This document shows positions 26,407-33,890 of a stretch of DNA of 64,000 bases, piece after piece (the first letter of the stretch is position 1; the number at the start of each line of letters is the position of its first letter). A program made the translations under genes and the position numbers. Source of the DNA: Cellulomonas sp. Y8 (GTDB lineage Bacteria; Actinomycetota; Actinomycetes; Actinomycetales; Cellulomonadaceae); contig NZ_CP041203.1 of the NCBI RefSeq assembly GCF_008033115.1, forward strand, positions 1 to 64,000, read 5' to 3'. Under the pieces are notes generated by a model, which saw only the letters and a program-made list of their open reading frames with translations, did not search any database and was not told the DNA's origin.

Positions 26407-27794
26407 CGCACCTCCACGTCGGGGTCGACGGCGAGCCGCCAGCGGGTGCCAGCGCCCGGGGCCGAGTCGACCGAGAGCTCCGCACCGGCGGCCGCGGCCA
26501 GGTCGCCGAGCACCCGCAGCCCGAGGTGGCCCTCGGGCGGGCTCGCGAGCGTGGCGGCGGCGTCGAACCCGGCGCCGTCGTCGGCGACCTCCAGCACCAG
26601 CAGGCCACCCGACCGCGCCAGGCCCACCCGCACCTCGTCCGCGCCCGCGTGCGCGACGGCGTTGCGCACCGTCTCCTGCGTCACCCGGTAGACGAGCTGC
26701 TGCGCGTCCACGCCGATCCCCGCCAGCGCGTCCTCCGGCGCGTCGACGATCACCCGCACGCCGCGGGCGGCGAGCCCGCCGGCGAGGTCGGCGAGCGCGG
26801 CGCCCAGCCCAGCGGTGCGCAGGCTCGGCGGGTAGATGTCGACGAGCAACGACCGCAGCCCGCGGATGGACGTCCGCACGGTGCCGCTCGCGGCGCGCAC
26901 GTCCGCCGCGACGTCCGGGGCGCCGGCCCGCTCGGCGCGCTCGGCGGCCCCGGCGAGGGCGAACGACGACGCGGCGAGCTCCTGGACCACGCCGTCGTGC
27001 AGCGTCGCGGCGATCCGGCGGCGCTCGGCGTCGGACGCGTCGACCGCGCTGCGCAGCAGCCGCTCCCGCTGGTCCTGCCCGCGGCGCAGCCGGTCGAGCA
27101 GCGTCCACAGGACCGGCAGCAGCAGCACCAGGAGCAGGAGCAGGCTGGTGACCGTGATGCCGGCGAAGCCCCGCCACACCGCGGCGGCGCGTTCGGTGAC
27201 GACGTCGTACCGGCTGTAGGTCTCGAACAGCAGGACCGTCCCGTCCGGCGTCCAGACCGGGCGGTAGACCTCGAGCAGCCGGCCCTGGTCCCGCTCGAAC
27301 CGGTTCTCCGGCTCGTCGAGGTCGCTGACCTCGGCCTGCGTCGACGGGTCGGCGAGCACCGCGCGCTCGTCGTCGCCCAGCCCGAACGTGTCGCCGATCA
27401 GGCGGGGCTCGTCCGAGTACACGATCCGGCCGTCGGCGTCCCAGAGCTTCACCCGGACGACGGCGTCGCCGAGCACCCGGTCCCGGACGACCGCGTCCAG
27501 TTCCGCGAGGGCCTCGGGGTCGCCGGCGGCGACGCCGTCGGTCAGCGCCGGCTGCACGACGGCGTCGGCCAGCAGGTCGGTGCTGCGTGCGGCGTCGTTG
27601 ACGGACTCCTGCTCGGCGATGCGGCGGCTCGCGCTCAGCCCGAGCACGGCGACCAGCACGAGCACGACCACGGCCGCCGCGCCGACCTGGAGGAACACCC
27701 GCCAGGTGCGGACCGGGGCGACCGAGGAGGCGGGCGGCGCGCCGCGGCTGAGGACGACTCGGCCGTCCTCGGCCGCGGGCGCGGGCGTCTGCAC
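26403..27794 (-). CDS. NarL-type sensor histidine kinase
   Basis: A 463-residue membrane sensor. A helix at about residues 35-60 and another near 225-245 flank an extracellular domain of about 165 residues with a double-Cache/sCache-like character (LWDADGRIVYSDEPRLIGDTFGL). The HisKA_3 dimerisation helix has the phosphoacceptor His in RRRIAATLHDGVVQELAA, and the ATPase ends with GHLGLRVLGDLAAAAGAEL. Three in-frame GTGs exist (27821, 27803, 27794); the last is chosen because TAGGGT precedes it by 7 nt. It is the first gene of the kinase-regulator pair. Confidence 0.9.
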   Translation of the reverse strand: MQTPAPAAEDGRVVLSRGAPPASSVAPVRTWRVFLQVGAAAVVVLVLVAVLGLSASRRIAEQESVNDAARSTDLLADAVVQPALTDGVAAGDPEALAELDAVVRDRVLGDAVVRVKLWDADGRIVYSDEPRLIGDTFGLGDDERAVLADPSTQAEVSDLDEPENRFERDQGRLLEVYRPVWTPDGTVLLFETYSRYDVVTERAAAVWRGFAGITVTSLLLLLVLLLPVLWTLLDRLRRGQDQRERLLRSAVDASDAERRRIAATLHDGVVQELAASSFALAGAAERAERAGAPDVAADVRAASGTVRTSIRGLRSLLVDIYPPSLRTAGLGAALADLAGGLAARGVRVIVDAPEDALAGIGVDAQQLVYRVTQETVRNAVAHAGADEVRVGLARSGGLLVLEVADDGAGFDAAATLASPPEGHLGLRVLGDLAAAAGAELSVDSAPGAGTRWRLAVDPDVEVR

Positions 27795-27801
27795 AGGCGC
27801 C

Positions 27802-27807
27802 ACCCTA
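27802..27807 (-). promoter_or_regulatory. Leaderless -10 element of the two-component operon
   Basis: TAGGGT (minus strand) and 7 nt before the GTG at 27794. It decides the start among three candidate GTG codons. Confidence 0.5.
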
Positions 27808-27824
27808 GGTGCTGCGGGCACCGG

Positions 27825-28400
27825 TCAGTCGTCGCTGCCGTGGCCGCCGTGCCGGCCGCCGTCGTCGTCGCCGTGCCGGCCGGAGTCGTCGGAGCCGGAG
27901 CCCGACGAGTGGTGGCCGGAGTCGTCGGAGCCCGAGCCCGACGAGTGGTGGCCCGAGTCGTCGGAGCCCGAGCCCGACGAGTGGTGGCCCGAGTCGTCGA
28001 CGGGCGCGGCGGGGGCCGCCGGGGCCGCGGGGACCGCGGGCGCGGCCGGCGCGGCGGTGCCCGTCCCGTTCACGCGACGGTCGTCACCGGGCTCGACGCG
28101 GTCGTCACGGTCGACGCGGCCGCCACGGTCGTCCGGCACGGCCGAGGGCGAGGAGGAGCCGGACGGCGTCGCGTCGTCGGACGGCGACGTGGCGGCGCCG
28201 GTGCCGTTCGCGCGCCGGTCGTCGCCGGCCTCGGTGCGCAGGTCGCGGTCGGTGGCACCGCCGCGGTCGTCGGCGGTCGGCGCCTGGCTGGGTACCGAGA
28301 CCGGCACCTCGCGGCTCAGGCTGGGGTTGGCGGTGAGGCCGACGACGGCCGGCACGATCGCCAGCGCGGCGGCGGCGGTGAACACCAGGGTGCGCTTCAC
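27825..28400 (-). CDS. Secreted Asp/His/Ser-rich repeat protein of unknown function
   Basis: A 191-residue protein. The first 25 residues are a Sec signal-like stretch (VKRTLVFTAAAALAIVPAVV with GTG start). The mature part is low complexity and has two repeat levels. A 27-residue unit occurs at residues 44-70 and again at 90-116 (DDRGG...GDDRR-NGTG). Near the C-terminus the 12-residue unit DDSGHHSSGSGS is repeated three times, plus a partial fourth. The alternating Asp and His could bind divalent metal, but no known family is recognised. A GAGGAG ribosome site precedes the GTG. It is transcribed in the direction of, and just before, the two-component operon. Confidence 0.7.
   Translation of the reverse strand: MKRTLVFTAAAALAIVPAVVGLTANPSLSREVPVSVPSQAPTADDRGGATDRDLRTEAGDDRRANGTGAATSPSDDATPSGSSSPSAVPDDRGGRVDRDDRVEPGDDRRVNGTGTAAPAAPAVPAAPAAPAAPVDDSGHHSSGSGSDDSGHHSSGSGSDDSGHHSSGSGSDDSGRHGDDDGGRHGGHGSDD
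27879..27998 (-). repeat. 36-bp tandem repeat inside the secreted repeat protein gene
   Basis: Three and one-third copies of a 36-bp unit encoding DDSGHHSSGSGS. Copies are nearly identical at the DNA level, so recent expansion or slippage is likely and copy number may vary between strains. Confidence 0.85.
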
Positions 28401-28476
28401 GGGGACTCCTCGGGTGGGTGGTGGATCCGACGAGTCAGTTCTCCCGCGCCGCGGGTCTGCCGCGCGATCGGACGTT

Positions 28477-28488
28477 GGTACTAGTACC
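28477..28488. promoter_or_regulatory. 12-bp perfect palindrome upstream of the repeat protein gene
   Basis: GGTACTAGTACC is AT-rich for this genome and lies in the 122-bp gap between the small membrane protein gene and the repeat protein gene. It contains -10-like TACTAG on the minus strand, about 75 nt before the GTG at 28400. Operator or promoter core; not established. Confidence 0.35.
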
Positions 28489-28523
28489 CGTCGCGAGGGG
28501 TCCCGGTGCTGGTCAGCGCGGCG

Positions 28524-28907
28524 TCAGCCCCGGCGGTCGACCAGCAGCCACGCCCCCGCGCCGAGCACCGCCGCGGCCAGCAGCACCGAGGGCCACGGCC
28601 CCAGCACCCCGGCGAGGACGTGCGACGCGACGAAGCACACCGCACCGAGCAGCACCACGGCCAGCACCCGCGCGGCTCCCCCCGCCCACGACCGCCACGC
28701 GCACCACGCCACGCCCAGGACCAGCGCGGCCCCGCCGAGCGCCCGGACGCCAATGCCCTGCGCGACGGCGAACGCCGCCACGAGGGTCACCGCGGCCAGC
28801 ACGCCGGTCGGCACCCCGGCGAGCGGGCCGCGCGCCCCGGCGGGCCGGGACGGCGCTGCCGCCGCCCCGACCCCGCCGGTCGGACCGCCCGCGCCGGGAC
28901 CGGTCAC
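28524..28907 (-). CDS. Small membrane protein after the ABC exporter pair
   Basis: A 127-residue hydrophobic protein with a 25-residue Gly/Pro/Ala-rich head and then four predicted helices (VLAAVTLVAAFAVAQGIGV, GGAALVLGVAWCAW, VLAVVLLGAVCFVASHVLA, VLLAAAVLGAGAWLLVD). No family recognised. Its GTG overlaps the stop of the second exporter subunit (GTGA), so it is translated with it and may be an accessory or assembly factor; that role is inferred only from position. Confidence 0.65.
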   Translation of the reverse strand: MTGPGAGGPTGGVGAAAAPSRPAGARGPLAGVPTGVLAAVTLVAAFAVAQGIGVRALGGAALVLGVAWCAWRSWAGGAARVLAVVLLGAVCFVASHVLAGVLGPWPSVLLAAAVLGAGAWLLVDRRG

Positions 28908-30913
28908 TCGTCCGCCCCGACGACCGCGCCGGCGAACTGCGACTGGTACAGCCGGTGGTACGCGCCGCCGGCCGCGATGAGCTCGTCGTGCGTGCCCTTC
29001 TCGACGATCGCGCCGTGCTCCATCACGAGGATGAGGTCGGCGTCCCGGATGGTCGACAGCCGGTGCGCGATGACGAACGACGTCCGCCCCTGCCGCAGCG
29101 AGGCCATCGCCTGCTGCAGCAGCTTCTCGGTCCGGGTGTCGACCGACGACGTGGCCTCGTCGAGGATGAGCACCGACGGCCGCGCGACGAACGCCCGGGC
29201 GATGGTGATCAGCTGCTTCTCCCCCGCCGACAGGTTGGCCGCGTCCTCCTCGAGCACGGTGTCGTACCCGTGCGGCAGCGAGTGCACGAAGCGGTCGACG
29301 TAGGTGGCCTGCGCGGCCGCGAGGATCTCCTCGTCGGTCGCCGACTGCCGGCCGTACCGGATGTTCTCCCGGATCGTGCCCGCGAACAGCCACGGGTCCT
29401 GGAGCACCATGCCGGTGCGCGCCCGGGCGTCGTGCCGGGACAGCGTCGCGATGTCCTGGCCGTTGACCAGGATCCGGCCGCCGTCGAGCTCGTAGAACCG
29501 CATGAGCAGGTTGACGAGCGTCGTCTTCCCCGCGCCCGTCGGGCCGACGATCGCGACCGTCTGCCCGGGGCGGACGGTGAACGACAGGTCGGTGATCAGC
29601 GGGTGCTCGGGGTCGTACGAGAACGCGACGTGCTCGAACTCGATCGTCCCGTCGCCCTCGGCCGGGGCCGGCGCCTGCGGGTCGTCCTCGCTCTGCTCGT
29701 CCTCGTCGAGCAGCTGGAACACCCGCTCGGCCGACGCGGTGCCGGACTGCACGACCGCGGCCATCCCGCCGAGCTCGGACAGCGGCTGGGTGAACATCTG
29801 CGTGTACTGGATGAACGCCTGCACGCTGCCGAGCAGCATCGTGCCGTTCGCGACCATGAGGCCGCCGAGCACCGCGATGCCGACGTAGGTGAGGTTGCTG
29901 ACGAACGACATGCCCGGCCAGATGATCCCGGACAGGAACTGCGCCCTGAACGAGGCCTGGTACAGCTCCTCGTTCTCCGCCTTGAACCGGTCCGCGAAGT
30001 CCTGCCGGCGGCCGAAGACCTTGACCAGGGCGTGCCCGGAGAAGGACTCCTCGACACGCGCGTTCAGCCGGCCGACCTTGCGCCACTGGGTGCCGAACGC
30101 CTTCTGCGACCGGGGCCCGATGACCCCGAAGATGACGCCCATGAGCGGGATGGAGACGAGCGCGACCAGCGCGAGCTGCCACGAGATCGAGAACATCATG
30201 ATCAGCACGCCGACGACGGTGAGGACCGACGTGAGCGCCGTGGACAGCGACTGCTGCATCGTCTGCGTGATGTTGTCGATGTCGTTGGTGACGCGGGAGA
30301 TCAGCTCGCCGCGCTGCACCTTGTCGAAGTAGGCGAGCGGCAGCCGGTTGATCTTGGTCTCGACCTGCTCGCGCAGGCGCCACATGGCCCGGACCATGAT
30401 CACGTTGATGATGTAGCCCTGCAGCCACATGAGCAGCGCGCCCGCGACGTACAGCGCGAGCACGGTCAGCAGCAGCCGGCCGAGCAGGTCGAAGTCGATC
30501 CCGGCACCCGGCACCAGGCCCTTCGCCGCCGCGACCATGTCCGCGACGCGGTCCTGGCCCGAGGCGCGCAGGCCCTCGACGGCCTGCTCCTGGGTGAGGC
30601 CCTCGGGCAGCTGCCGGCCCATGAAGCCGGTGAACACGGCGTCGGTGGCGCGGCCGAGCACCCGGGGCGCGAGCACCGTGAGCGTGACGCCGGCGGCGCC
30701 CATGAGGGTCACGGCGACCAGGGCCCACTTGTACGGGCGCAGCAGGCCGATCATCCGGCCGAACGACTGCCCGAAGTTGTCCGCCTTGCCCGGCGCGACC
30801 GAGTCCCACGAGTCCGAGGCGAGGCGTGCCTGCTCCCCGAGCTCGATCTCGAGCTTCTCGTCCTCCGTCAGCTCCGGCTCCGCCGGCTTCGTGCGCGTCT
30901 TCTGGTCGCTCAT
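28904..30913 (-). CDS. Heterodimeric ABC exporter subunit (canonical NBD)
   Basis: A 669-residue half-transporter. A charged 45-residue N-terminal stretch precedes six transmembrane helices and an NBD. Walker A is GPTGAGKTT, the signature is LSAGEKQL, Walker B VLILDEATSSVD with the catalytic Glu, and the switch His lies in VIAHRLSTI. TMD features such as YFDKVQRGELISRVTNDIDN match the MdlB/LmrA-like exporters. A periplasmic insertion of about 60 residues between helices 1 and 2 (GFMGRQLPEGLTQEQ...) is longer than usual. It overlaps the first subunit gene by 4 nt (ATGA). Export of lipid or drug is likely. Confidence 0.9.
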   Translation of the reverse strand: MSDQKTRTKPAEPELTEDEKLEIELGEQARLASDSWDSVAPGKADNFGQSFGRMIGLLRPYKWALVAVTLMGAAGVTLTVLAPRVLGRATDAVFTGFMGRQLPEGLTQEQAVEGLRASGQDRVADMVAAAKGLVPGAGIDFDLLGRLLLTVLALYVAGALLMWLQGYIINVIMVRAMWRLREQVETKINRLPLAYFDKVQRGELISRVTNDIDNITQTMQQSLSTALTSVLTVVGVLIMMFSISWQLALVALVSIPLMGVIFGVIGPRSQKAFGTQWRKVGRLNARVEESFSGHALVKVFGRRQDFADRFKAENEELYQASFRAQFLSGIIWPGMSFVSNLTYVGIAVLGGLMVANGTMLLGSVQAFIQYTQMFTQPLSELGGMAAVVQSGTASAERVFQLLDEDEQSEDDPQAPAPAEGDGTIEFEHVAFSYDPEHPLITDLSFTVRPGQTVAIVGPTGAGKTTLVNLLMRFYELDGGRILVNGQDIATLSRHDARARTGMVLQDPWLFAGTIRENIRYGRQSATDEEILAAAQATYVDRFVHSLPHGYDTVLEEDAANLSAGEKQLITIARAFVARPSVLILDEATSSVDTRTEKLLQQAMASLRQGRTSFVIAHRLSTIRDADLILVMEHGAIVEKGTHDELIAAGGAYHRLYQSQFAGAVVGADE

Positions 30914-32643
30914 GCGCCGGCCTCCACCGCGAGCTGGGACTCCGCGATCTCGCGGTAGGTCTGGTTGGTCGCGAGCAGCTCGTCGTGCGTGCCGAGGCCG
31001 GCCACGCGGCCGTCCTCGAGGACGAGGATCTGGTCCGCGCCGGTCACCGTCGACACCCGCTGGGCGACGACGATCTTGGTGACCTCGGGCAGCTCGCGCC
31101 ACAGCGCCTGCCGCAGCCGGGCGTCGGTCGCGAGGTCGAGCGCCGAGAACGAGTCGTCGAACAGCAGCACCGCCGGGCGGCGCACCAGGGCGCGCGCGAT
31201 CGCGAGCCGCTGGCGCTGCCCGCCGGACACGTTGGTGCCGCCCTGCGAGATCCGGGCCTCGAGCCCGCCCTCCATCTGGGACACGAAGTCGCTGGCCTGG
31301 GCGATCTCGAGCGCCCGCCACAGGTCGGCGTCCGTCGCGTCCTCCTGGCCGAGGCGCAGGTTGGACGCCACGGTCCCGGCGAACAGGAACGGCCGCTGCG
31401 GGACCAGGCCGATGCCGGCCCACAGCTCCTCGACGTCGCGGTCCCGGACGTCGACCCCGCCGACGCGCACCGCGCCGCCGGTCGTGTCGAACAGCCGCGG
31501 GATCAGCGAGACGAGCGTCGTCTTGCCCGCGCCGGTCGAGCCGATGACCGCCACGGTCTGGCCCTGCCGGGCGGTGAACGAGACGCCCGAGAGCACGGGG
31601 TGCTCGGCCTCGGGGTACGCGAAGGTCACGTCGTCGAACGCGACCTCGCCCGGCCGCGGGGTGCCGCGCACCGGCTCGGCGGGCTCGGCCAGCGTGGACT
31701 CGCTGGTCAGCACCTCGGTGATCCGCTCGGCCGACACGGCGGCGCGCGGGATCATCACCGTCATGAAGGTGGCCATGAGGACGCCCATGAGGATCTGGCC
31801 GATGTACTGCATGAACGCGAACAGCGTGCCGACCTGCACGTTGCCGTCGTCGACCTCGATGCCGCCGAACCAGATCACGCCGACCACGGTCACGTTGAGC
31901 ACGAGCATCGCGAGCGGGAACAGCACGACGAACAGCGAGCCGATCTTGCGGCCGACGACCATGATGTCGGTGTTCGCGCCCCGGAACCGCTCGCTCTCGA
32001 TGTCCTCCCGGACGAAGGCCCGCACGACGCGCACGCCGGTCAGCTGCTCGCGCATGATCCGGTTGACGGCGTCGAGCTTGGTCTGGAACGACCGGAACAG
32101 CGGCACCATCCGGCTGATGATGATGCCCGCGACGAGCAGCAGCACCGGCACCGAGACCGCGATCAGCCAGGACAGCCCGACGTCCTGACGCAGGGCCATG
32201 ACGATGCCGCCGATCGCGAGCATCGGCGCGCTGACCAGCATGGTCGAGCCCATCATCGCGAGCATCTGGACCTGCTGGACGTCGTTGGTGTTGCGCGTGA
32301 TGAGCGAGCCGGCCCCGAACCGGGAGATCTCCCGCTCCGAGTAGCCGCTCACCCGCCCGTACACGTCGTCGCGCAGGTCCCGCCCGACCTGCATCGCGGC
32401 GCGCGCGGCGAAGTAGGTGGCGACGATCGCCGCGACGATCTGGCCGAGGGACACCAGCAGCATGTACCCGCCCGCGCGCCAGATGAACGCGGTGTCGCCC
32501 TGGGCGACCCCCTCGTCGATGATGCGGGCGTTCAGGTTGGGCAGGTAGAGCATGGCGAGCGCCGAGCAGAGCTGGAAGACCAGCACGCCGAGCAGCAGCC
32601 AGCGGTAGGGGCGCAGGTAGCGCATCAGCAGACGGGCGAGCAC
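30910..32643 (-). CDS. Heterodimeric ABC exporter subunit (degenerate NBD)
   Basis: A 577-residue half-transporter with six helices and an NBD. Walker A is GSTGAGKTT and the signature NVSGGQRQR is canonical, but Walker B reads VLLFDDSFSALD with Asp for the catalytic Glu, and the switch region is VVAQRVSTV with Gln for His. This is the pattern of the non-canonical partner in TM287/288- or MdlA-like heterodimers. GTG start with an AGGAG ribosome site 5 nt before it. It is the first of three coupled genes. Confidence 0.9.
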   Translation of the reverse strand: MLARLLMRYLRPYRWLLLGVLVFQLCSALAMLYLPNLNARIIDEGVAQGDTAFIWRAGGYMLLVSLGQIVAAIVATYFAARAAMQVGRDLRDDVYGRVSGYSEREISRFGAGSLITRNTNDVQQVQMLAMMGSTMLVSAPMLAIGGIVMALRQDVGLSWLIAVSVPVLLLVAGIIISRMVPLFRSFQTKLDAVNRIMREQLTGVRVVRAFVREDIESERFRGANTDIMVVGRKIGSLFVVLFPLAMLVLNVTVVGVIWFGGIEVDDGNVQVGTLFAFMQYIGQILMGVLMATFMTVMIPRAAVSAERITEVLTSESTLAEPAEPVRGTPRPGEVAFDDVTFAYPEAEHPVLSGVSFTARQGQTVAVIGSTGAGKTTLVSLIPRLFDTTGGAVRVGGVDVRDRDVEELWAGIGLVPQRPFLFAGTVASNLRLGQEDATDADLWRALEIAQASDFVSQMEGGLEARISQGGTNVSGGQRQRLAIARALVRRPAVLLFDDSFSALDLATDARLRQALWRELPEVTKIVVAQRVSTVTGADQILVLEDGRVAGLGTHDELLATNQTYREIAESQLAVEAGA

Positions 32644-32784
32644 GTGGTCTCCTGGGGTCGGCGGGCGACGAGGTCCGCGACCACGGGGCGGCGGGGGGTC
32701 CGTCCGCGATCGGCTCCGACAGGGTAGCCACCCCCACCGACACCCACCGCCACCTTTTCGCCCACTCCCCGGGGGCGCGGAGTC

Positions 32785-32814
32785 TTGTCCCGCCCGGGGA
32801 GCGCGGCCTAGGGT
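32785..32814 (+). promoter_or_regulatory. Promoter of the plus-strand polysaccharide operon
   Basis: -35 TTGTCC (32785-32790), 18-bp spacer, -10 TAGGGT (32809-32814). The predicted start is near 32821, giving a leader of about 145 nt. Confidence 0.6.
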
Positions 32815-32819
32815 CGCCC

Positions 32820-32842
32820 TGTCCGAATTGTCCTATATGTCC
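32820..32842 (+). promoter_or_regulatory. Three TGTCC direct repeats at the operon start
   Basis: TGTCC occurs at 32820, 32829 and 32838, a 9-bp period, just downstream of the -10; a fourth copy is within the -35. TGTCCGAAT at 32820 also occurs at the minus-strand polysaccharide operon promoter (52354-52362). Likely operator of a shared regulator. Confidence 0.55.
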
Positions 32843-32963
32843 TTACCGCGGACTCAGGCCACGGGTCCCCGGCTCCGTCGTCCGCCCTGCCGCCCGGCCC
32901 CCGGGTCGCAGCACGGGGACGGCCCGGGACGCGGGACCGGGCGCGCGTCGGGCGCGACCGAAC

Positions 32964-33890
32964 GTGACAGCGATGTCGAGCACCGGGGCGCACCGCGCCG
33001 CATCCTCCCGCACCCCGCTCCCCTGGCCCCGCGTCCTGCTGGGCGGCACGCCGGTCGACCTGCTCGAGACGGCCGGTGCGGTCGACACCGTGGTGGGGCA
33101 CGCGTCGCGCGGCGCGGGCTGGCCGCTGCTGGGGGTGATGAGCGCGAACCTCGACCACATCCACCACTTCGGGTACCACGGGCCGTCGTCCCTGGTGCCG
33201 TTCGCCTGGGCGCACCCCGACGCCGGCGACCCGTACCCCGCGGGACCGCCGGTCCCCGACCCCCTCGACGGGCTGCCGCCGGTCCGCTGGCTCAACCTCC
33301 TGGACGGGGCGCCGCTGGTCCGGCGCGCCGAGCACCTCACCGGGCACTCCTGGCCCCGGCTCGCCGGCAGCGACCTGATCGCGCCGGTGCTCGACCGCGC
33401 GGCCGCCGTCGGCCTGCGGGTGGGGTTCCTCGGCGGCCGGCCGGACGTGCTCGACGCGCTGGCGACGCGCCTCGCGGCGGACCGCCCCGGGCTGGCCGTC
33501 GCGGGCCTGTGGTCACCCCCGCGCCGGGACCTCGACGACGCCGCGGCCTGCCGCGCCTGGGCCGCCCTCGTACGGCACTCGGGCGCCGACGTCGTGGTGG
33601 TGGGGCTCGGCAAGCCGCGGCAGGAGCGCTGGATCGCGCGGTACGGGCCGCTGACCGGGGCGGCCGTGCTGCTCGCCTTCGGCGCGGTGGTCGACTTCCT
33701 CGCGGGCGCGGCGCAGCGCGCCCCGGAGGCCGTCCGGGACCACGGCTGGGAGTGGGCGTGGCGCCTCGCGCACGAGCCCCGCCGGCTCGCGCGCCGCTAC
33801 CTGGTCGACGGGCCGCCCGCGTACGACGTCCTGGCGCGGCGGAGCTTCGTGCTGGTGCCCGGGTCGCCCGAGCCGGCGGGGCGGCCGTGA
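32964..33890 (+). CDS. WecG/TagA/CpsF-family glycosyltransferase
   Basis: A 308-residue GT26-family transferase, which adds a (N-acetyl)mannosaminuronic-acid-like or related sugar to a lipid-linked acceptor at the inner leaflet. The family marks are GTPVDLLETAG at the start of the domain, GLRVGFLGGRPDVLDALATRL for the nucleotide region, and VVVVGLGKPRQERWIARYG. LLAFGAVVDFLAGAAQRAPE is the conserved late motif. Start may be GTG at 32964 or ATG at 32973; neither has a clear ribosome site. First gene of the plus-strand operon; the next gene overlaps it by 4 nt. Confidence 0.87.
   Translation: MTAMSSTGAHRAASSRTPLPWPRVLLGGTPVDLLETAGAVDTVVGHASRGAGWPLLGVMSANLDHIHHFGYHGPSSLVPFAWAHPDAGDPYPAGPPVPDPLDGLPPVRWLNLLDGAPLVRRAEHLTGHSWPRLAGSDLIAPVLDRAAAVGLRVGFLGGRPDVLDALATRLAADRPGLAVAGLWSPPRRDLDDAAACRAWAALVRHSGADVVVVGLGKPRQERWIARYGPLTGAAVLLAFGAVVDFLAGAAQRAPEAVRDHGWEWAWRLAHEPRRLARRYLVDGPPAYDVLARRSFVLVPGSPEPAGRP

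Larger units (their letters stand above)
32644..32963. promoter_or_regulatory. 320-bp divergent promoter region between ABC exporter and polysaccharide operon
   Basis: No gene is supported. On the minus strand TACCCT (32721-32726) is a candidate -10 for the ABC exporter, with a leader of about 70 nt. On the plus strand there is a good -35/-10 pair (32785-32814) followed at the predicted start by three TGTCC repeats. The remaining 120 bases are a GC-rich leader of the first polysaccharide gene with no clear riboswitch or open frame. Confidence 0.6.

Noticed and set aside
27879..27998. Regularly spaced repeats as a possible CRISPR array
   Set aside because: The 36-bp units are contiguous, with no spacers, and encode an in-frame peptide repeat.
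32820..32963. Riboswitch in the polysaccharide leader
   Set aside because: The leader is GC-rich and could fold, but no known aptamer motif was recognised.
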